A DNA stretch of 64,000 nt from Planctomycetota bacterium (GCA_015654675.1 JAATGM010000030.1:1-64000); one strand, 5' to 3'. Shown: positions 15,761 through 26,316, counted from the first letter of the stretch. Numbers and translations: made by a program. Notes: generated by a model not told the origin, from the letters alone.

Positions 15761-17846
15761 GTACCTGGACGAGAAGCATCGCGCCGAACTTCGCGCGAGC
15801 GGCATAAACGACGCGATGATCGCCGCCACTGGCATCCACTCCGCCGGAGGCGAAGCGGTCCAAAAGATACTTGGGTGGGGCCCGCGATCGCACTCGTGGC
15901 CGCGATCAATGGTCATTCCGTTTCGGGACGCGGTCGGCGCCGACGGCGACTTTGCCCGTGTGAAGCCGGATTTCCCCCGCACGAACGAGAAGGGGAAGGC
16001 AATCAAGTACGAGTCGCCGCGGGGCAAGCCGAACCGCGCGTACTTCCCGCCGGGCTTCGACGTGAACGCAATGACGCTCCTCTTCGTCGAGGGCGAGAAA
16101 AAGGCGATCGCGTCGCAACAGGCGGGTTTCGCGACAATCGGGCTGGTAGGCGTTTATGGGTTCCAGCAGGCCAGAAGGAGAACCGACGCGGGCAAGGCTT
16201 ACGGCAAGCGCGAGCTGATTCCCGACCTCGCCTCAATCAATTGGGCCGGTAGGCGTGTCGTTATCGTTTACGACTCAGACGTCGCCACAAACCAAGGCGT
16301 CAAGCTGGCCGCTGCAAAGTTGGCCGAAATCCTGACCGAACGCGGCGCCAAGGTGTTCGCCGCCACGCTTTCGGCTGCACCGGATGGCGCGAAGGTCGGC
16401 GTTGACGACTTCCTTTTCGCGCGCGGAGATCGCGGGCCAGAGGAGTTGCAGCGACTGCTTGACGCGGCTGTGCCGGCTGAGGTGCCCGAGCTTGGCGTCA
16501 TGGACTTCGCCCGTCTGTTTATCGATGAACAATGCACCGCCGACAACGAAATCGCGTTGCGATATTGGCGCGAAGAGTTCTACCGATGGAACGGCACTCG
16601 CTACGTCGTCATCCCAGACAAAGAGCTTCGAGCGCTAGTACTTCGGTGGCTCGATGCGATATCTCCGTCGGCCCGGCCGAGGATGGCCGAGGAGGTTGTT
16701 GGGTGCCTTCAGTCCTTATGCCTGGTTTCGTTTGCGGTTGAGCAGCCAGTATTTCTCGGCTCCGACCAGAACGTCACTCCCTGCAATGTCGTGTCGTTCA
16801 ACAATGGCCTGCTCGACACAAGCGGAATTGGCGGGCCGCTGTCGCTGACGTCACATACGCCGTTGTGGTTCAGCTCCGTCTCGCTTGATTACCCTTTCGA
16901 CCCGGCTGCGAATTGCCCAAACTGGGAAGCATTCCTCCGATCGATATTCAGTGACGACGACTGCGTCGAGTTGTTACAGCGGTTCTTCGGCCTGCTGCTG
17001 ACGCCGGACACTTCGTTCCAAAAACTGCTTCTGATGCTCGGACCACCACGAGCGGGAAAGGGGGTGATCGTCCGCACGATGCAGCGGGTCTTTGGGCCGG
17101 CGAATTGCTCCAGCCCGACCTTATCGAGCTTGTCGTCGACGTTCGGTTTGTGGCCGTTGGTTGGGAAGTCGATCGCCTTTTTGCCCGATGCGCATCTGGG
17201 CCGCAAGACCGACGCGACGGCTGTGCTGGAAACGATCAAATCGATAACGGGGGAAGACCCGCAAAACGTCAACCGGAAGAATATGTCATTTCTACAGAAC
17301 GTGCGGATCGGCGTGCGCTTCGTCGTCTGTGCGAACGAACTCTTCCACTTCAGCGATGCGAGCGGCGCCCTTACGCCGCGGCTGCTCGTTCTCCCCTTTG
17401 ATCAGAGCTTCGTCGGTCGGGAAGACCGAACGATTGAAGACCGTTTGAAGCCCGAGTCGCCCGGGATCCTGAATTGGTCGCTCGTCGGCCTGAAGAAGTT
17501 GCGCGATGCAGGCGGGTTCATAACACCAGCCGCATCGACGGCCATACTCGGCAATTACAGCCGCCTGAGTTGTCCTGTGGGGGCGTTCATCGACGACGCA
17601 TGCGAGCTTGGGCCGGACCTTCGGGTTTGGACCGACGACATCTGGCATGCCTGGCGAGCGTGGGCAAAACAAAACGGTCGGGAAGCTGGATCGAAAGAGA
17701 CCTTCGGCGAACGGCTACGGGTGTCGACGCCCAGCGTCACCCGACACAGAGCCGGCAAGGACGAGTGCCGCCGCTACTTCTACCAAGGGGTGGCGCTGAC
17801 GCCGGCCGGAGCCGAATTGGCCGCCTTGGGGGCGAAATGCGAGTGA
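15633..17846 (+). CDS. Phage/plasmid primase-helicase (P4/D5 family) with TOPRIM-like domain
   Basis: Up to 737 residues; in-frame ATGs at 15654, 15690 and 15705 are alternative starts. The N-terminal half is a DUF3854/TOPRIM-type primase domain, with 'TLLFVEGEKKAIASQQAGF' and 'VVIVYDSDVATN' as the Glu and Asp-x-Asp metal sites. The C-terminal half is a superfamily 3-like helicase: 'LLMLGPPRAGKGVIVRTMQR' (Walker A), 'SIAFLPDAHLG' (Walker B) and 'VVCANELFHFSDASGALTPR'. This architecture starts replication of satellite phages and integrative elements. It is the core replication gene of the element, followed by an inverted-repeat region that may be its origin. Confidence 0.85.
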   Translation: MDVLCPEMTKPTRQTSVRPMRTQAMKSLAPQLPQSNSYRRGHEYLDEKHRAELRASGINDAMIAATGIHSAGGEAVQKILGWGPRSHSWPRSMVIPFRDAVGADGDFARVKPDFPRTNEKGKAIKYESPRGKPNRAYFPPGFDVNAMTLLFVEGEKKAIASQQAGFATIGLVGVYGFQQARRRTDAGKAYGKRELIPDLASINWAGRRVVIVYDSDVATNQGVKLAAAKLAEILTERGAKVFAATLSAAPDGAKVGVDDFLFARGDRGPEELQRLLDAAVPAEVPELGVMDFARLFIDEQCTADNEIALRYWREEFYRWNGTRYVVIPDKELRALVLRWLDAISPSARPRMAEEVVGCLQSLCLVSFAVEQPVFLGSDQNVTPCNVVSFNNGLLDTSGIGGPLSLTSHTPLWFSSVSLDYPFDPAANCPNWEAFLRSIFSDDDCVELLQRFFGLLLTPDTSFQKLLLMLGPPRAGKGVIVRTMQRVFGPANCSSPTLSSLSSTFGLWPLVGKSIAFLPDAHLGRKTDATAVLETIKSITGEDPQNVNRKNMSFLQNVRIGVRFVVCANELFHFSDASGALTPRLLVLPFDQSFVGREDRTIEDRLKPESPGILNWSLVGLKKLRDAGGFITPAASTAILGNYSRLSCPVGAFIDDACELGPDLRVWTDDIWHAWRAWAKQNGREAGSKETFGERLRVSTPSVTRHRAGKDECRRYFYQGVALTPAGAELAALGAKCE

Positions 17847-17854
17847 AAGGCGAG

Positions 17855-17978
17855 TTAGTCCCCAGCAGTCCCTAGGGATTTCCGAGAGCACGCGTATGAG
17901 GATTTGCAAGTTGATTGGTGGAGAGAGTGAAAAAGGGGAAGGTGCGCTACGGAATCCCTGGGGACCGCTAGGGACTAA
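17855..17978. repeat. Imperfect inverted repeat after the primase gene (possible origin)
   Basis: The arm at 17855-17883 (TTAGTCCCCAGCAGTCCCTA...) is nearly the reverse complement of the arm at 17951-17978 (...GGGACCGCTAGGGACTAA): about 25 of 29 positions agree. Sixty-seven bases of purine-rich sequence lie between them. Each arm contains an inner near-palindrome of the TCCCTAGGGA type. It sits in the only sizeable gap of the element's replication module, just after the primase. An origin or a replication-protein binding site is the favoured reading; a long-range hairpin for transcription control is the alternative. Confidence 0.6.
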
Positions 17979-17990
17979 ACGGGGGCGGCG

Positions 17991-18335
17991 ATGGTAGTAC
18001 GGGCCATCGATTTCGACTGGTCGCGATGGTCGACACCCGCCAAGGTCATGCCGCTGCCGACCGTTGAGGCGCCCACTCCTCGACCTCCGCCGCCATCGCA
18101 ACCGACCTCGCCACCGTCAACTACCCCGTCAGCTAACCAGGCCTCCGACTTCGGCGGACCCGCCGGCTGGACCGCCACCGGCTGGGTCGATCGCTTACGG
18201 CAGCTCGCGGACTCGGCCGCCACGATAAACAGCGCCATCCGCGACGCCGCCGCTCGGGCCGACCACGCCAGCAGAATCGACGCCCACCGGGGCGAGGCGG
18301 ACAGAATCGAGGCCGCTTTCAGGACAACGATATGA
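17991..18335 (+). CDS. Hypothetical proline-rich protein of the element
   Basis: A 114-residue protein with a Pro/Thr/Ser-rich first half ('TPRPPPPSQPTSPPSTTPSA') and a helical second half ('RLRQLADSAATINSAIRDAA'). Its stop overlaps the next start (ATGA, 18332-18335). The position between primase and integrase is typical for poorly conserved element genes. Function unknown. Confidence 0.5.
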   Translation: MVVRAIDFDWSRWSTPAKVMPLPTVEAPTPRPPPPSQPTSPPSTTPSANQASDFGGPAGWTATGWVDRLRQLADSAATINSAIRDAAARADHASRIDAHRGEADRIEAAFRTTI

Positions 18336-18514
18336 CGACACCATCCGCCTCGGAACCCGGCGACTTCGAAAAGTTGGCTGCGATGATCCGCGCCAGCTCG
18401 CCGCACGTACACCAGCGGGGGGCGCAAGTAGAGCTGGCGAAGCGCGAGCGATTGCCAAAAAAAAGTCTTATGTCTACAACATTGACAATTATCAATCCAT
18501 GTTGTAGCATCTAG
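18332..18514 (+). CDS. Hypothetical 60-residue protein
   Basis: A short frame coupled (ATGA) to the proline-rich gene. The first 45 residues ('MTTPSASEPGDFEKLAAMIR' and 'HQRGAQVELAKRERLPKKS') look protein-like. The last 15 codons run through the palindromic operator/promoter of the next gene. It may be a real small gene whose end overlaps a control site. No family recognised. Confidence 0.4.
   Translation: MTTPSASEPGDFEKLAAMIRASSPHVHQRGAQVELAKRERLPKKSLMSTTLTIINPCCSI
18474..18511 (+). promoter_or_regulatory. Promoter with overlapping palindromic operator before the HTH-integrase unit
   Basis: CTACAACAT (18474-18482) and ATGTTGTAG (18499-18507) are perfect 9-base inverted arms, with a smaller TTGA...TCAA pair inside. 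A TTGACA (18483-18488) and a TAGCAT (18506-18511), 17 bases apart, form a plausible sigma-70 promoter lying within the palindrome. Transcription would start near 18518, just before the HTH gene. The layout suggests that the HTH protein, or another dimeric repressor, controls the HTH-integrase operon. Confidence 0.55.
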
Positions 18515-18532
18515 CCGATGAAGGAAACGAAC

Positions 18533-18730
18533 ATGCTTGCGGAGACACTCCGAAAATCGATTAAGGCCGATGGCCGTTCACTTTTGGCGATCGCGAATGC
18601 CGCCGGCGTCGCGTATCAATCGCTGCACCCGTTTTACAACAGGCAGCGTGACGACATTACCCTTGGCACGGCCGCCAGGCTCTGTGCCGCCCTGGGCCTC
18701 GAACTTCGGCCTGGAAAGAAGGGGCGTTGA
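18533..18730 (+). CDS. XRE-like helix-turn-helix protein next to integrase
   Basis: About 65 residues. I prefer the ATG at 18533 because AAGGA lies seven bases upstream; the ATG at 18518 coincides with the expected transcription start. The sequence 'LLAIANAAGVAYQSLHPFYN' followed by 'TLGTAARLCAALGLEL' is a Cro/XRE-like helix-turn-helix. Three bases separate its stop from the integrase start, so the two form one operon. It likely acts as the element's repressor or excision control protein, binding the palindrome upstream. Confidence 0.7.
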   Translation: MLAETLRKSIKADGRSLLAIANAAGVAYQSLHPFYNRQRDDITLGTAARLCAALGLELRPGKKGR

Positions 18731-18733
18731 ATC

Positions 18734-20220
<1,487 letters not shown>

Positions 20221-20330
20221 GAACTCGGCCCTGAATCTTAGCACGAAGCCGGCCTGCCGCAAGGCCTGTGACTTGACAGGGCCGCGGCCGCCGCCAAACA
20301 TACGCGGTTCGCGGCAAGAGCCGCACAGCC

Positions 20331-20404
20331 GGGCGGTTAGCTCAGTTGGTTAGAGCGCGTGGTCGACATCCACGAGGTCACTGGTTCGAGTCCAGTACCG
20401 CCCA
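20331..20404 (+). tRNA. tRNA-Val (GAC)
   Basis: A complete cloverleaf: acceptor GGGCGGT/ACCGCCC, D-arm GCTC AGTTGGTTA GAGC, anticodon stem CGTGG/CCACG with loop TCGACAT (anticodon GAC), and T-arm with loop TTCGAGT. Discriminator A; CCA not encoded. It lies 110 bases from the tRNA-Lys gene, on the other strand. Confidence 0.95.
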
Positions 20405-20772
20405 TTTTCCTCTTTTGCATACGGTTGCCAGCGGTAGTCCGCGTCCGCGTTCTTTTCGTCCTAAGGGCGCCTCCGGTTGGCCGTGTCGGCGTGACACACA
20501 CCATTTCAGATGAAGCCCCGGATCCGCTGGTTGAGCGCGCGTCTTGAAGTAACGGCTGCTCCTGGGCCGCTGACCTGATCCCCCCGCACTCGACCTGAAA
20601 GCATACGGGGCCAGCGCAATTGCCCGCTTCGCATACGGCTGAAGGCGGCGATTCCAACGCCCTCAAAATCAGCCTTGTCTATGCCGCCCGCTCAGTTGGG
20701 TGAAGGGCGCAGCGCGGCCGGAATAAGCGCCCTGGGAATCGGCAAATACGAGGAATTTTTGGAGGCAATCCG
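20405..20772 (+). other. Intergenic region before doxX-like gene
   Basis: About 370 bases. The frames crossing it are tRNA read-through or unsupported. It ends with TTTTTGGAGG seven bases before the DoxX start. It presumably contains the promoter of the formate dehydrogenase unit; no clear -35/-10 pair or riboswitch was recognised. Confidence 0.35.
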
Positions 20773-21288
20773 ATGTCGACTGACCTGGGAATCCTGTTCC
20801 TGCGTGTCCTGTTCGGGGCCGTCCTTGCCGCTCACGGGTCGCAGAAATTGTTCGGGATGTTTGGCGGCTATGGTCTGAAGGGTACGGGCGCATTCTTTGA
20901 ATCGCTGGGCTTCAAGCCCGGCGCGTTTTTTGCTGCGATGGCGGGCGGCAGCGAACTCATGTGCGGACTGCTGCTGGTGCTGGGGCTATTCACGCCCGCG
21001 GCGGCGGCGATCGTGCTGGCGACCATGGTTGTCGCCATGGCCAGCGTCCACCTCAAGAACGGATTCTTCGCGGTGAATAACGGAATTGAGCTGCCCTTCC
21101 TGGTGGCGGCCGCGGCGCTGGGAGTCGCTTTCACCGGCGGCGGGGCTTACTCGCTCGACGCCCGGCTTGGTCTGAGGATCTTCGCACAACCATACGTGGT
21201 GGGCGGCTGTTTGGCTCTGGCACTCGTCGGCGCTGGCATGAACCTGGCGCTGCGGCGGGCTGATCAACCGAAGATGGCGCGGGCATAA
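20773..21288 (+). CDS. DoxX family membrane protein
   Basis: A 171-residue inner-membrane protein with a strong GGAGG seven bases before its ATG. Four hydrophobic segments are visible. The start 'LGILFLRVLFGAVLAAHGSQ' and 'KLFGMFGGYGLKGTGAFFES' are characteristic of the DoxX family, as is 'GLLLVLGLFTPAAAAIVLAT'. Family members are quinone- or thiol-linked membrane proteins, and some assist terminal oxidases. It precedes the DUF7009 and formate dehydrogenase genes on the same strand, so a link to that respiratory unit is possible. Confidence 0.85.
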   Translation: MSTDLGILFLRVLFGAVLAAHGSQKLFGMFGGYGLKGTGAFFESLGFKPGAFFAAMAGGSELMCGLLLVLGLFTPAAAAIVLATMVVAMASVHLKNGFFAVNNGIELPFLVAAAALGVAFTGGGAYSLDARLGLRIFAQPYVVGGCLALALVGAGMNLALRRADQPKMARA

Positions 21289-21359
21289 CGCATAGGGCTT
21301 TCGGCACATTTCCGGAGTGTTTGGAGCAAGGAATCGGGCCGGACTTAGTGAGGTGGTTC

Positions 21360-21776
21360 ATGAAACTCCGAATCCGTGGAAATTCAATTCGGTTGCGACT
21401 CCGCCAATCTGAAGTGCGACGTCTTGCCGTCGAAGGAGCGATTGAAGAAACGACGAACTTCGGTCCTTCTGCCGAACAACGCCTCGAATATGCGATTCGC
21501 GTTGCGCCGGACGGCCGGGACGTGGACGCCACCCTTGTATGGGGGCGCTTGCTCGTTCGGATTCCCCACATGGTTCTGCATGAGTGGGCCAGCACAGAAC
21601 AGGTCGGCATCGAGGCGGTTCAACGCTTTCGCGGCGCTGAAGAGTTAAGAATCCTCGTCGAAAAAGACTTTGAATGCATCGAAGCCCCTGCTGGAGAATC
21701 ACAGGAAGACGCCTTTCCCCGTCCGCTCGGAGAGATCACCTGCCCGCCGGCCGGATCGCTTGCGAGGTCGAAATGA
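21360..21776 (+). CDS. DUF7009-type small protein
   Basis: A 138-residue protein from the ATG at 21360. 'MKLRIRGNSIRLRLRQSEVR' with 'GAIEETTNFGP', 'EQVGIEAVQRFRGAEELRIL' and 'VEKDFECIEAPAGESQEDAF' matches the pattern I know for the DUF7009 family, usually found beside formate dehydrogenase genes. Its stop overlaps the formate dehydrogenase start (ATGA, 21773-21776), indicating coupled expression. The biochemical role is not known; an assembly or regulatory function is possible. Confidence 0.7.
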   Translation: MKLRIRGNSIRLRLRQSEVRRLAVEGAIEETTNFGPSAEQRLEYAIRVAPDGRDVDATLVWGRLLVRIPHMVLHEWASTEQVGIEAVQRFRGAEELRILVEKDFECIEAPAGESQEDAFPRPLGEITCPPAGSLARSK

Positions 21777-24730
21777 TCACGATTTCACTGAACGGATCGG
21801 CACAGCAGGTCCGCGCCGGCGAACGCCTGATTGATGCGATCAATCGTGCAGGCATTCAACTGCCGCAGGTCTGCTATCACCCTCAGTTAGGCCCCGTGCA
21901 GACATGCGACACTTGCATGGTCGAGGCAAACGGCAAGCTCGTGCGGGCATGTGCTGCCGTAGTCTCAGCCGGAATGATCGTCACGACGAACTCAGCCGGC
22001 GCAGACGCCGCGCAGCGCGAGGCATTCGACCGGCTGCTCGGCAATCACATGCTGTATTGCACCGTTTGCGACAACAACAACGGCAATTGTGTCACCCACA
22101 ATACGACCAAAATGCTGCAAGTGCAGCATCAGAAGATCCCATTCAAGCCCAAGCCATTCGAGGTCGACCATACGAACCCGTTCTATCGCTATGACCCGAG
22201 CCAGTGCCTGCTTTGCGGGCGGTGCGTCGAGGCCTGTCAGGATGTGGAGGTGAATGAGACGCTTTCCATCAACTGGGAAGACGAACATCCGCGCGTTCTC
22301 TGGGACGGCGGGGCTGCGATTGGGGAATCGAGTTGCGTCTCGTGCGGCCACTGCGTCACCGTCTGCCCATGCAACGCTCTCATGGAAAAATCGATGCTGG
22401 GTCATGCCGGATTCCTGAGCGATCTGCCCAAGAGTGCGCTCGATGGGATGATCGACGTCATCAAATCGATCGAACCCGAGATGGGTTATGGCGCCATTCT
22501 CAAGGTGTCAGAAGCCGAATCCGCGATGCGCGAGTCACGGGTTCGCCGCACCAAGACCGTCTGTACGTATTGCGGAGTGGGTTGCAGCTTTGATGTGTGG
22601 ACGAAGGATCGACATATCCTGAAAGTCGAGCCCGAGCATGGCCCGGCCAACGGCATTTCCACCTGCATCAAGGGAAAGTTCGGCTGGGACTTCATCAACA
22701 GCGCCGATCGGCTAACTAAGCCATTGATCCGCGAGGGAAACAAGTTTCGCGAGGCCACGTGGGACGAGGCGCTGCGGCTGATCGCGACGCGCCTGTCGGG
22801 AATCAAGGCAGCGCATGGCCCTGACGCGATCGCGCTGATCTCTTCTTCGAAATGCACGAATGAAGAAAACTACCTGATGCAGAAGCTGGCCCGCGCCGTC
22901 ATTGGGACCTACAACATCGACAACTGCTCCCGGTATTGCCAGGCACCCGCGACCGTCGGGCTGTTTCGCACTGTGGGGTATGGCGGAGATGCCGGCTCGA
23001 TCCGCGACATCGAATCAGCCGGTCTCGTGCTCATCATTGGCAGCAACACGTCCGAAAGCCATCCGGTGATTGCCACGCGCGTGAAAAGCGCGCACAAGCT
23101 GCGCGGCCAGAAGCTGATCGTCGCGGACATTCGTGAGCACGAAATGGCGCGGCGTGCGGACGTCTTCTTCAGTCCTCGTCCCGGGACTGATCTGGTTTGG
23201 CTTTCGGCGATCAGCCACTACATCCTTGAAAAAGGACTGGCAAAGACTGAGTTCATCGAGCGGTGGGTGAATGGGCTTGAAGAATATCGCAGGAGTCTGG
23301 AATCCTTCACGCTTGAGTACGCGGAAGCACTCACCGGCGTCCCTGCCACCACGCTGGCGGCCGTTGCCCGGATGATCGTCGAAGCCGGCGGCGTATGCGC
23401 GCTTTGGGCCATGGGCGTGACGCAGCACACCATGGGCTCGGATACGTCAACGGCGATCTCCAACCTGCTTCTGATTACGGGCAACTACATGCGACCCGGG
23501 GCCGGCGCGTATCCGCTACGCGGCCACAACAACGTACAAGGCGCGGGAGACAATGGCGCTGCGCCCAATAACCTCCCGGGCTATCAATCCGTGGATGACC
23601 CGGACGTGCGACAGCGATTCGAGAGCATGTGGAAGATCAAGCTTCCGACCACCAAAGGGCTGGACAATTCCGAGATGGTTGAAGCCATCGGGAAGGGAAA
23701 GCTCAAGGCGATGTACCTCTGCGGCGAGGATATGAGTCTCGTCGATTCCAACGCGAACTTCGTGGCGGAGGCATTCTCGAAGCTGGAGCTCTTCATCGTT
23801 CAGGACATTTTCTTCAGCCACACCTGCCAGTTCGCGGACGTCGTCCTGCCCGCCTCTCCAAGTCTGGAGAAGGAAGGGACTTTCACAAGCACCGAAAGAC
23901 GCATTCAGCGGCTGTATCAGGTGCTCGAACCGCTGGCCGACTCAAGGCCGGATTGGATCATCATTCAAGATGTCGCGAATCACCTCGGAGCCAATTGGAA
24001 GTACACACACCCTTCGCAAATCACGGATGAAATAGCTGCACTGACGCCACTATTTGCCGGCGTCTCATATCAACGGCTGGAAGGATATGCGACGCTGCAA
24101 TGGCCGGTCGCCGTGGATGGAACCGATGAGCCGCTGCTCTACACCAAGAGATTCGCGTTTCCCGATGGGAAGGCGCGGCTGTTTCCCGTGGGGTGGACCG
24201 AGCCCGCAGAACAACCCGACGCCGAATTCGATCTCCATCTGAACAACGGCGGTCTGCTTGAGCATTTTCATGCGGGCAATATGACGGCGCGCGTGGCCGG
24301 CATTCTCGAAAAAACACCGGATACCTGGGTCGAGGTGTCGCCGGAGCTGGCGAAGGAGCGCGGAATTCAGAGTGGCACGCAGGTTCAGCTACAGTCGCGT
24401 TATGGACAGGTGCGGGTCCGTGCCCTGGTCACCGACCGCGTGCACGGAAAGCAACTCTACATGCCGATGAATTCCACGGAGTCGCCGGTCAATCGACTGA
24501 CCAGCAGTGTCAGAGATCCGGCGACTCACACGCCCGCTTACAAAGAGTGCGCGGTGCGCATGATTGTGTTGTCCGAGGTGGGACCAAGCCCCCTGCCGCG
24601 GATCAATTCGCGGTTCGGACGCCCCACACCACAGAAGGGCGTCCAGATTCAACGGAAATGGAACCGCCCGGACTATTCGATTCCCGGCAGTCAACTGATT
24701 CAGATCGGAATCCAACTGAAGCGCGAGTGA
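21773..24730 (+). CDS. fdhA: Formate dehydrogenase alpha subunit, YrhE/FdhA type
   Basis: 985 residues from the ATG at 21773. Order of domains: a plant-type [2Fe-2S] ferredoxin (C34, C45, C48, C60); additional cysteine clusters 'CTVCDNNNGNC', 'CLLCGRCVEACQ', 'CVSCGHCVTVCPC'; then the molybdopterin domain starting with 'CTYCGVGCSFDVW'. The likely catalytic Cys is in 'NCSRYCQAPATVGL', followed by Gln where many formate dehydrogenases have His. The same 'CQAP' occurs in the Bacillus YrhE-type enzymes as I recall them. No selenocysteine codon is used. It oxidises formate to CO2, with the electron acceptor uncertain. The downstream DUF1641 gene is the usual companion; fdhD is not in the window. 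Confidence 0.9.
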   Translation: MITISLNGSAQQVRAGERLIDAINRAGIQLPQVCYHPQLGPVQTCDTCMVEANGKLVRACAAVVSAGMIVTTNSAGADAAQREAFDRLLGNHMLYCTVCDNNNGNCVTHNTTKMLQVQHQKIPFKPKPFEVDHTNPFYRYDPSQCLLCGRCVEACQDVEVNETLSINWEDEHPRVLWDGGAAIGESSCVSCGHCVTVCPCNALMEKSMLGHAGFLSDLPKSALDGMIDVIKSIEPEMGYGAILKVSEAESAMRESRVRRTKTVCTYCGVGCSFDVWTKDRHILKVEPEHGPANGISTCIKGKFGWDFINSADRLTKPLIREGNKFREATWDEALRLIATRLSGIKAAHGPDAIALISSSKCTNEENYLMQKLARAVIGTYNIDNCSRYCQAPATVGLFRTVGYGGDAGSIRDIESAGLVLIIGSNTSESHPVIATRVKSAHKLRGQKLIVADIREHEMARRADVFFSPRPGTDLVWLSAISHYILEKGLAKTEFIERWVNGLEEYRRSLESFTLEYAEALTGVPATTLAAVARMIVEAGGVCALWAMGVTQHTMGSDTSTAISNLLLITGNYMRPGAGAYPLRGHNNVQGAGDNGAAPNNLPGYQSVDDPDVRQRFESMWKIKLPTTKGLDNSEMVEAIGKGKLKAMYLCGEDMSLVDSNANFVAEAFSKLELFIVQDIFFSHTCQFADVVLPASPSLEKEGTFTSTERRIQRLYQVLEPLADSRPDWIIIQDVANHLGANWKYTHPSQITDEIAALTPLFAGVSYQRLEGYATLQWPVAVDGTDEPLLYTKRFAFPDGKARLFPVGWTEPAEQPDAEFDLHLNNGGLLEHFHAGNMTARVAGILEKTPDTWVEVSPELAKERGIQSGTQVQLQSRYGQVRVRALVTDRVHGKQLYMPMNSTESPVNRLTSSVRDPATHTPAYKECAVRMIVLSEVGPSPLPRINSRFGRPTPQKGVQIQRKWNRPDYSIPGSQLIQIGIQLKRE

Positions 24731-24736
24731 AAGCCG

Positions 24737-25237
24737 ATGTCCAGTCCAATCACGTTCAACGCACCCATTCGCGATACACGCGCCGAATTGCAATCCCGGC
24801 TGATTGATGCGCCGGCCCAGCACGCAGAGGCACTATTGGCGGGCTACGAAGTCCTCCAGGGTCTGCATGATGCCGGAGTGCTCGAAATCATGCGCGGCGC
24901 ACTCGGATCACGGGACCGGGTCCTGAACATCGCCGTCCGTGCGGCCGAGGGACCGGATTCGATTCGCGCTATTCGCAATCTCCTGATCCTGAGCAGCATG
25001 GTCAGCGAAATCGAACCGGAGTCCCTGAAGTCGTTCGCCCAGGTTCTGCCGCAGGCCCTGCAATTGATGGTTCACAGACCTGAGCGGCCGGGGCTTTGGA
25101 GGTTGCTCAAAGATTTCTTCTGGAACCGGGATTTTCGGCATGGCCTGGCCGCGGTGAATACGATGCTCGAAGTCCTGGGCAAAAGCTTATCCGGCGCGAA
25201 TAGAGCGGACGAGAATTCCGCCGCGTCAAAGGGATAG
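24737..25237 (+). CDS. DUF1641 domain protein (formate dehydrogenase partner)
   Basis: A 166-residue mainly helical protein, six bases after the formate dehydrogenase stop. 'LLAGYEVLQGLHDAGVLEIM' and 'RGALGSRDRVLNIAV' are typical of the DUF1641/YrhD family that accompanies YrhE-type formate dehydrogenase. The role is unknown; an accessory or scaffold subunit is likely. It converges on cydB, with 26 bases between the stops. Confidence 0.8.
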   Translation: MSSPITFNAPIRDTRAELQSRLIDAPAQHAEALLAGYEVLQGLHDAGVLEIMRGALGSRDRVLNIAVRAAEGPDSIRAIRNLLILSSMVSEIEPESLKSFAQVLPQALQLMVHRPERPGLWRLLKDFFWNRDFRHGLAAVNTMLEVLGKSLSGANRADENSAASKG

Positions 25238-25263
25238 GTCGCACGGGCTTTCAGCTCGCATCG

Positions 25264-26316
25264 TCAATGCCCGCTGCCCGCCGGACCGGCTTCGACCTTG
25301 CCACGGAATGAATGGTAAACGAAGGCGAAGTACGCTCCAGCCAGGGCGATCCCGATCGTCCACCAAACGAGGCCGACGCGCAGGGCGTGGTTTTCCGAGG
25401 CGGCGTTGGTTGCCGTCAGACTATGGGTTGGATCCAGCGAAGATCGCAGCCAAACTGGATAATTGCATGTCATCGTGGCGGCCATGAGGCCCAGAAGAAA
25501 CGCACACGATGAGAGGAAGGCGGCGCGTTCGAGGCCCCGCTTCAAGAATCGGAAGACGCCCCACAACCCTCCGAGCATCAGGAGGATGAAGCCGATCGAC
25601 CACGGACGCGCCGAGAAGTTATTGAAATTCGTCGGCTGAATCCATGCCGTGGCCAGTGTGACCAGCACCCACAGCGGGACCACGGCCAGCCACGCCGTCC
25701 GAGCCCATGCTCGACTGCGAGCTTGCACCGGACCATTCGTCTTCCAGTTGAGGTAGAGCGCTCCGTGGCCGGCGAGGACGCAGAGCGTAAAAATCCCCGA
25801 CAGGAGCGTGTACCAATCGAAAATGCCCGGGCGCGGACCGGGCCGGAAATTTGTAAACAGGGGAATGGAAAAGAATCCGGTGGCGTCGAGGGGGACGCCG
25901 CGCACCACATTTCCGAGCGACGCCCCGAGTACGACGGCTAGCAGCCCTGAAGAGAGCGAGAACGTCGTGTCCCAGAACTCCCGCCACAGCGGGTTCTCCT
26001 GATGCGAGCGATTTACAATGGCGATCCCGCGCAGGATCAACAGCCAGAGCACGAGCATCAGGGCCAGATAGAAGCCACTGAACGCGGCGGAATAGACCCT
26101 GGGAAACGCCATGAACAGCACGCCGCCAGCGGCCACCAGCCACACCTCGTTGCCGTCCCAGACGGGTCCGATCGCGGCCAGCACGGTGCGACGCTCGTCA
26201 TCGGTCTTTGCCACCAATCGGTGAAGTATGCCGGCGCCGAAGTCGAATCCGTCCAGGACCACATAGACCGCCAGCATGGCCGACACGAGGATGAACCAAA
26301 TCATTTCCATTGGCAT
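25264..26316 (-). CDS. cydB: Cytochrome bd oxidase subunit II
   Basis: A 350-residue polytopic membrane protein. The N-terminus contains 'VYVVLDGFDFGAGILH' and 'IGPVWDGNEVWLVAAGGVLF', which are signatures of CydB, and about eight hydrophobic segments are present. It forms the quinol oxidase dimer with CydA, encoded just upstream (six bases between genes). No short CydX-like frame was found downstream. Together they reduce O2 with quinol electrons, usually at low oxygen. Confidence 0.93.
   Translation of the reverse strand: MPMEMIWFILVSAMLAVYVVLDGFDFGAGILHRLVAKTDDERRTVLAAIGPVWDGNEVWLVAAGGVLFMAFPRVYSAAFSGFYLALMLVLWLLILRGIAIVNRSHQENPLWREFWDTTFSLSSGLLAVVLGASLGNVVRGVPLDATGFFSIPLFTNFRPGPRPGIFDWYTLLSGIFTLCVLAGHGALYLNWKTNGPVQARSRAWARTAWLAVVPLWVLVTLATAWIQPTNFNNFSARPWSIGFILLMLGGLWGVFRFLKRGLERAAFLSSCAFLLGLMAATMTCNYPVWLRSSLDPTHSLTATNAASENHALRVGLVWWTIGIALAGAYFAFVYHSFRGKVEAGPAGSGH

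Noticed and set aside
20337-20666. Leftward frame giving 'MGGTGLEPVTSW...' text
   Set aside because: It is antisense translation of the tRNA-Val gene and flank, a well-known annotation artefact.
21773-24730. Selenocysteine in the formate dehydrogenase
   Set aside because: The catalytic position reads Cys and no in-frame UGA is present.
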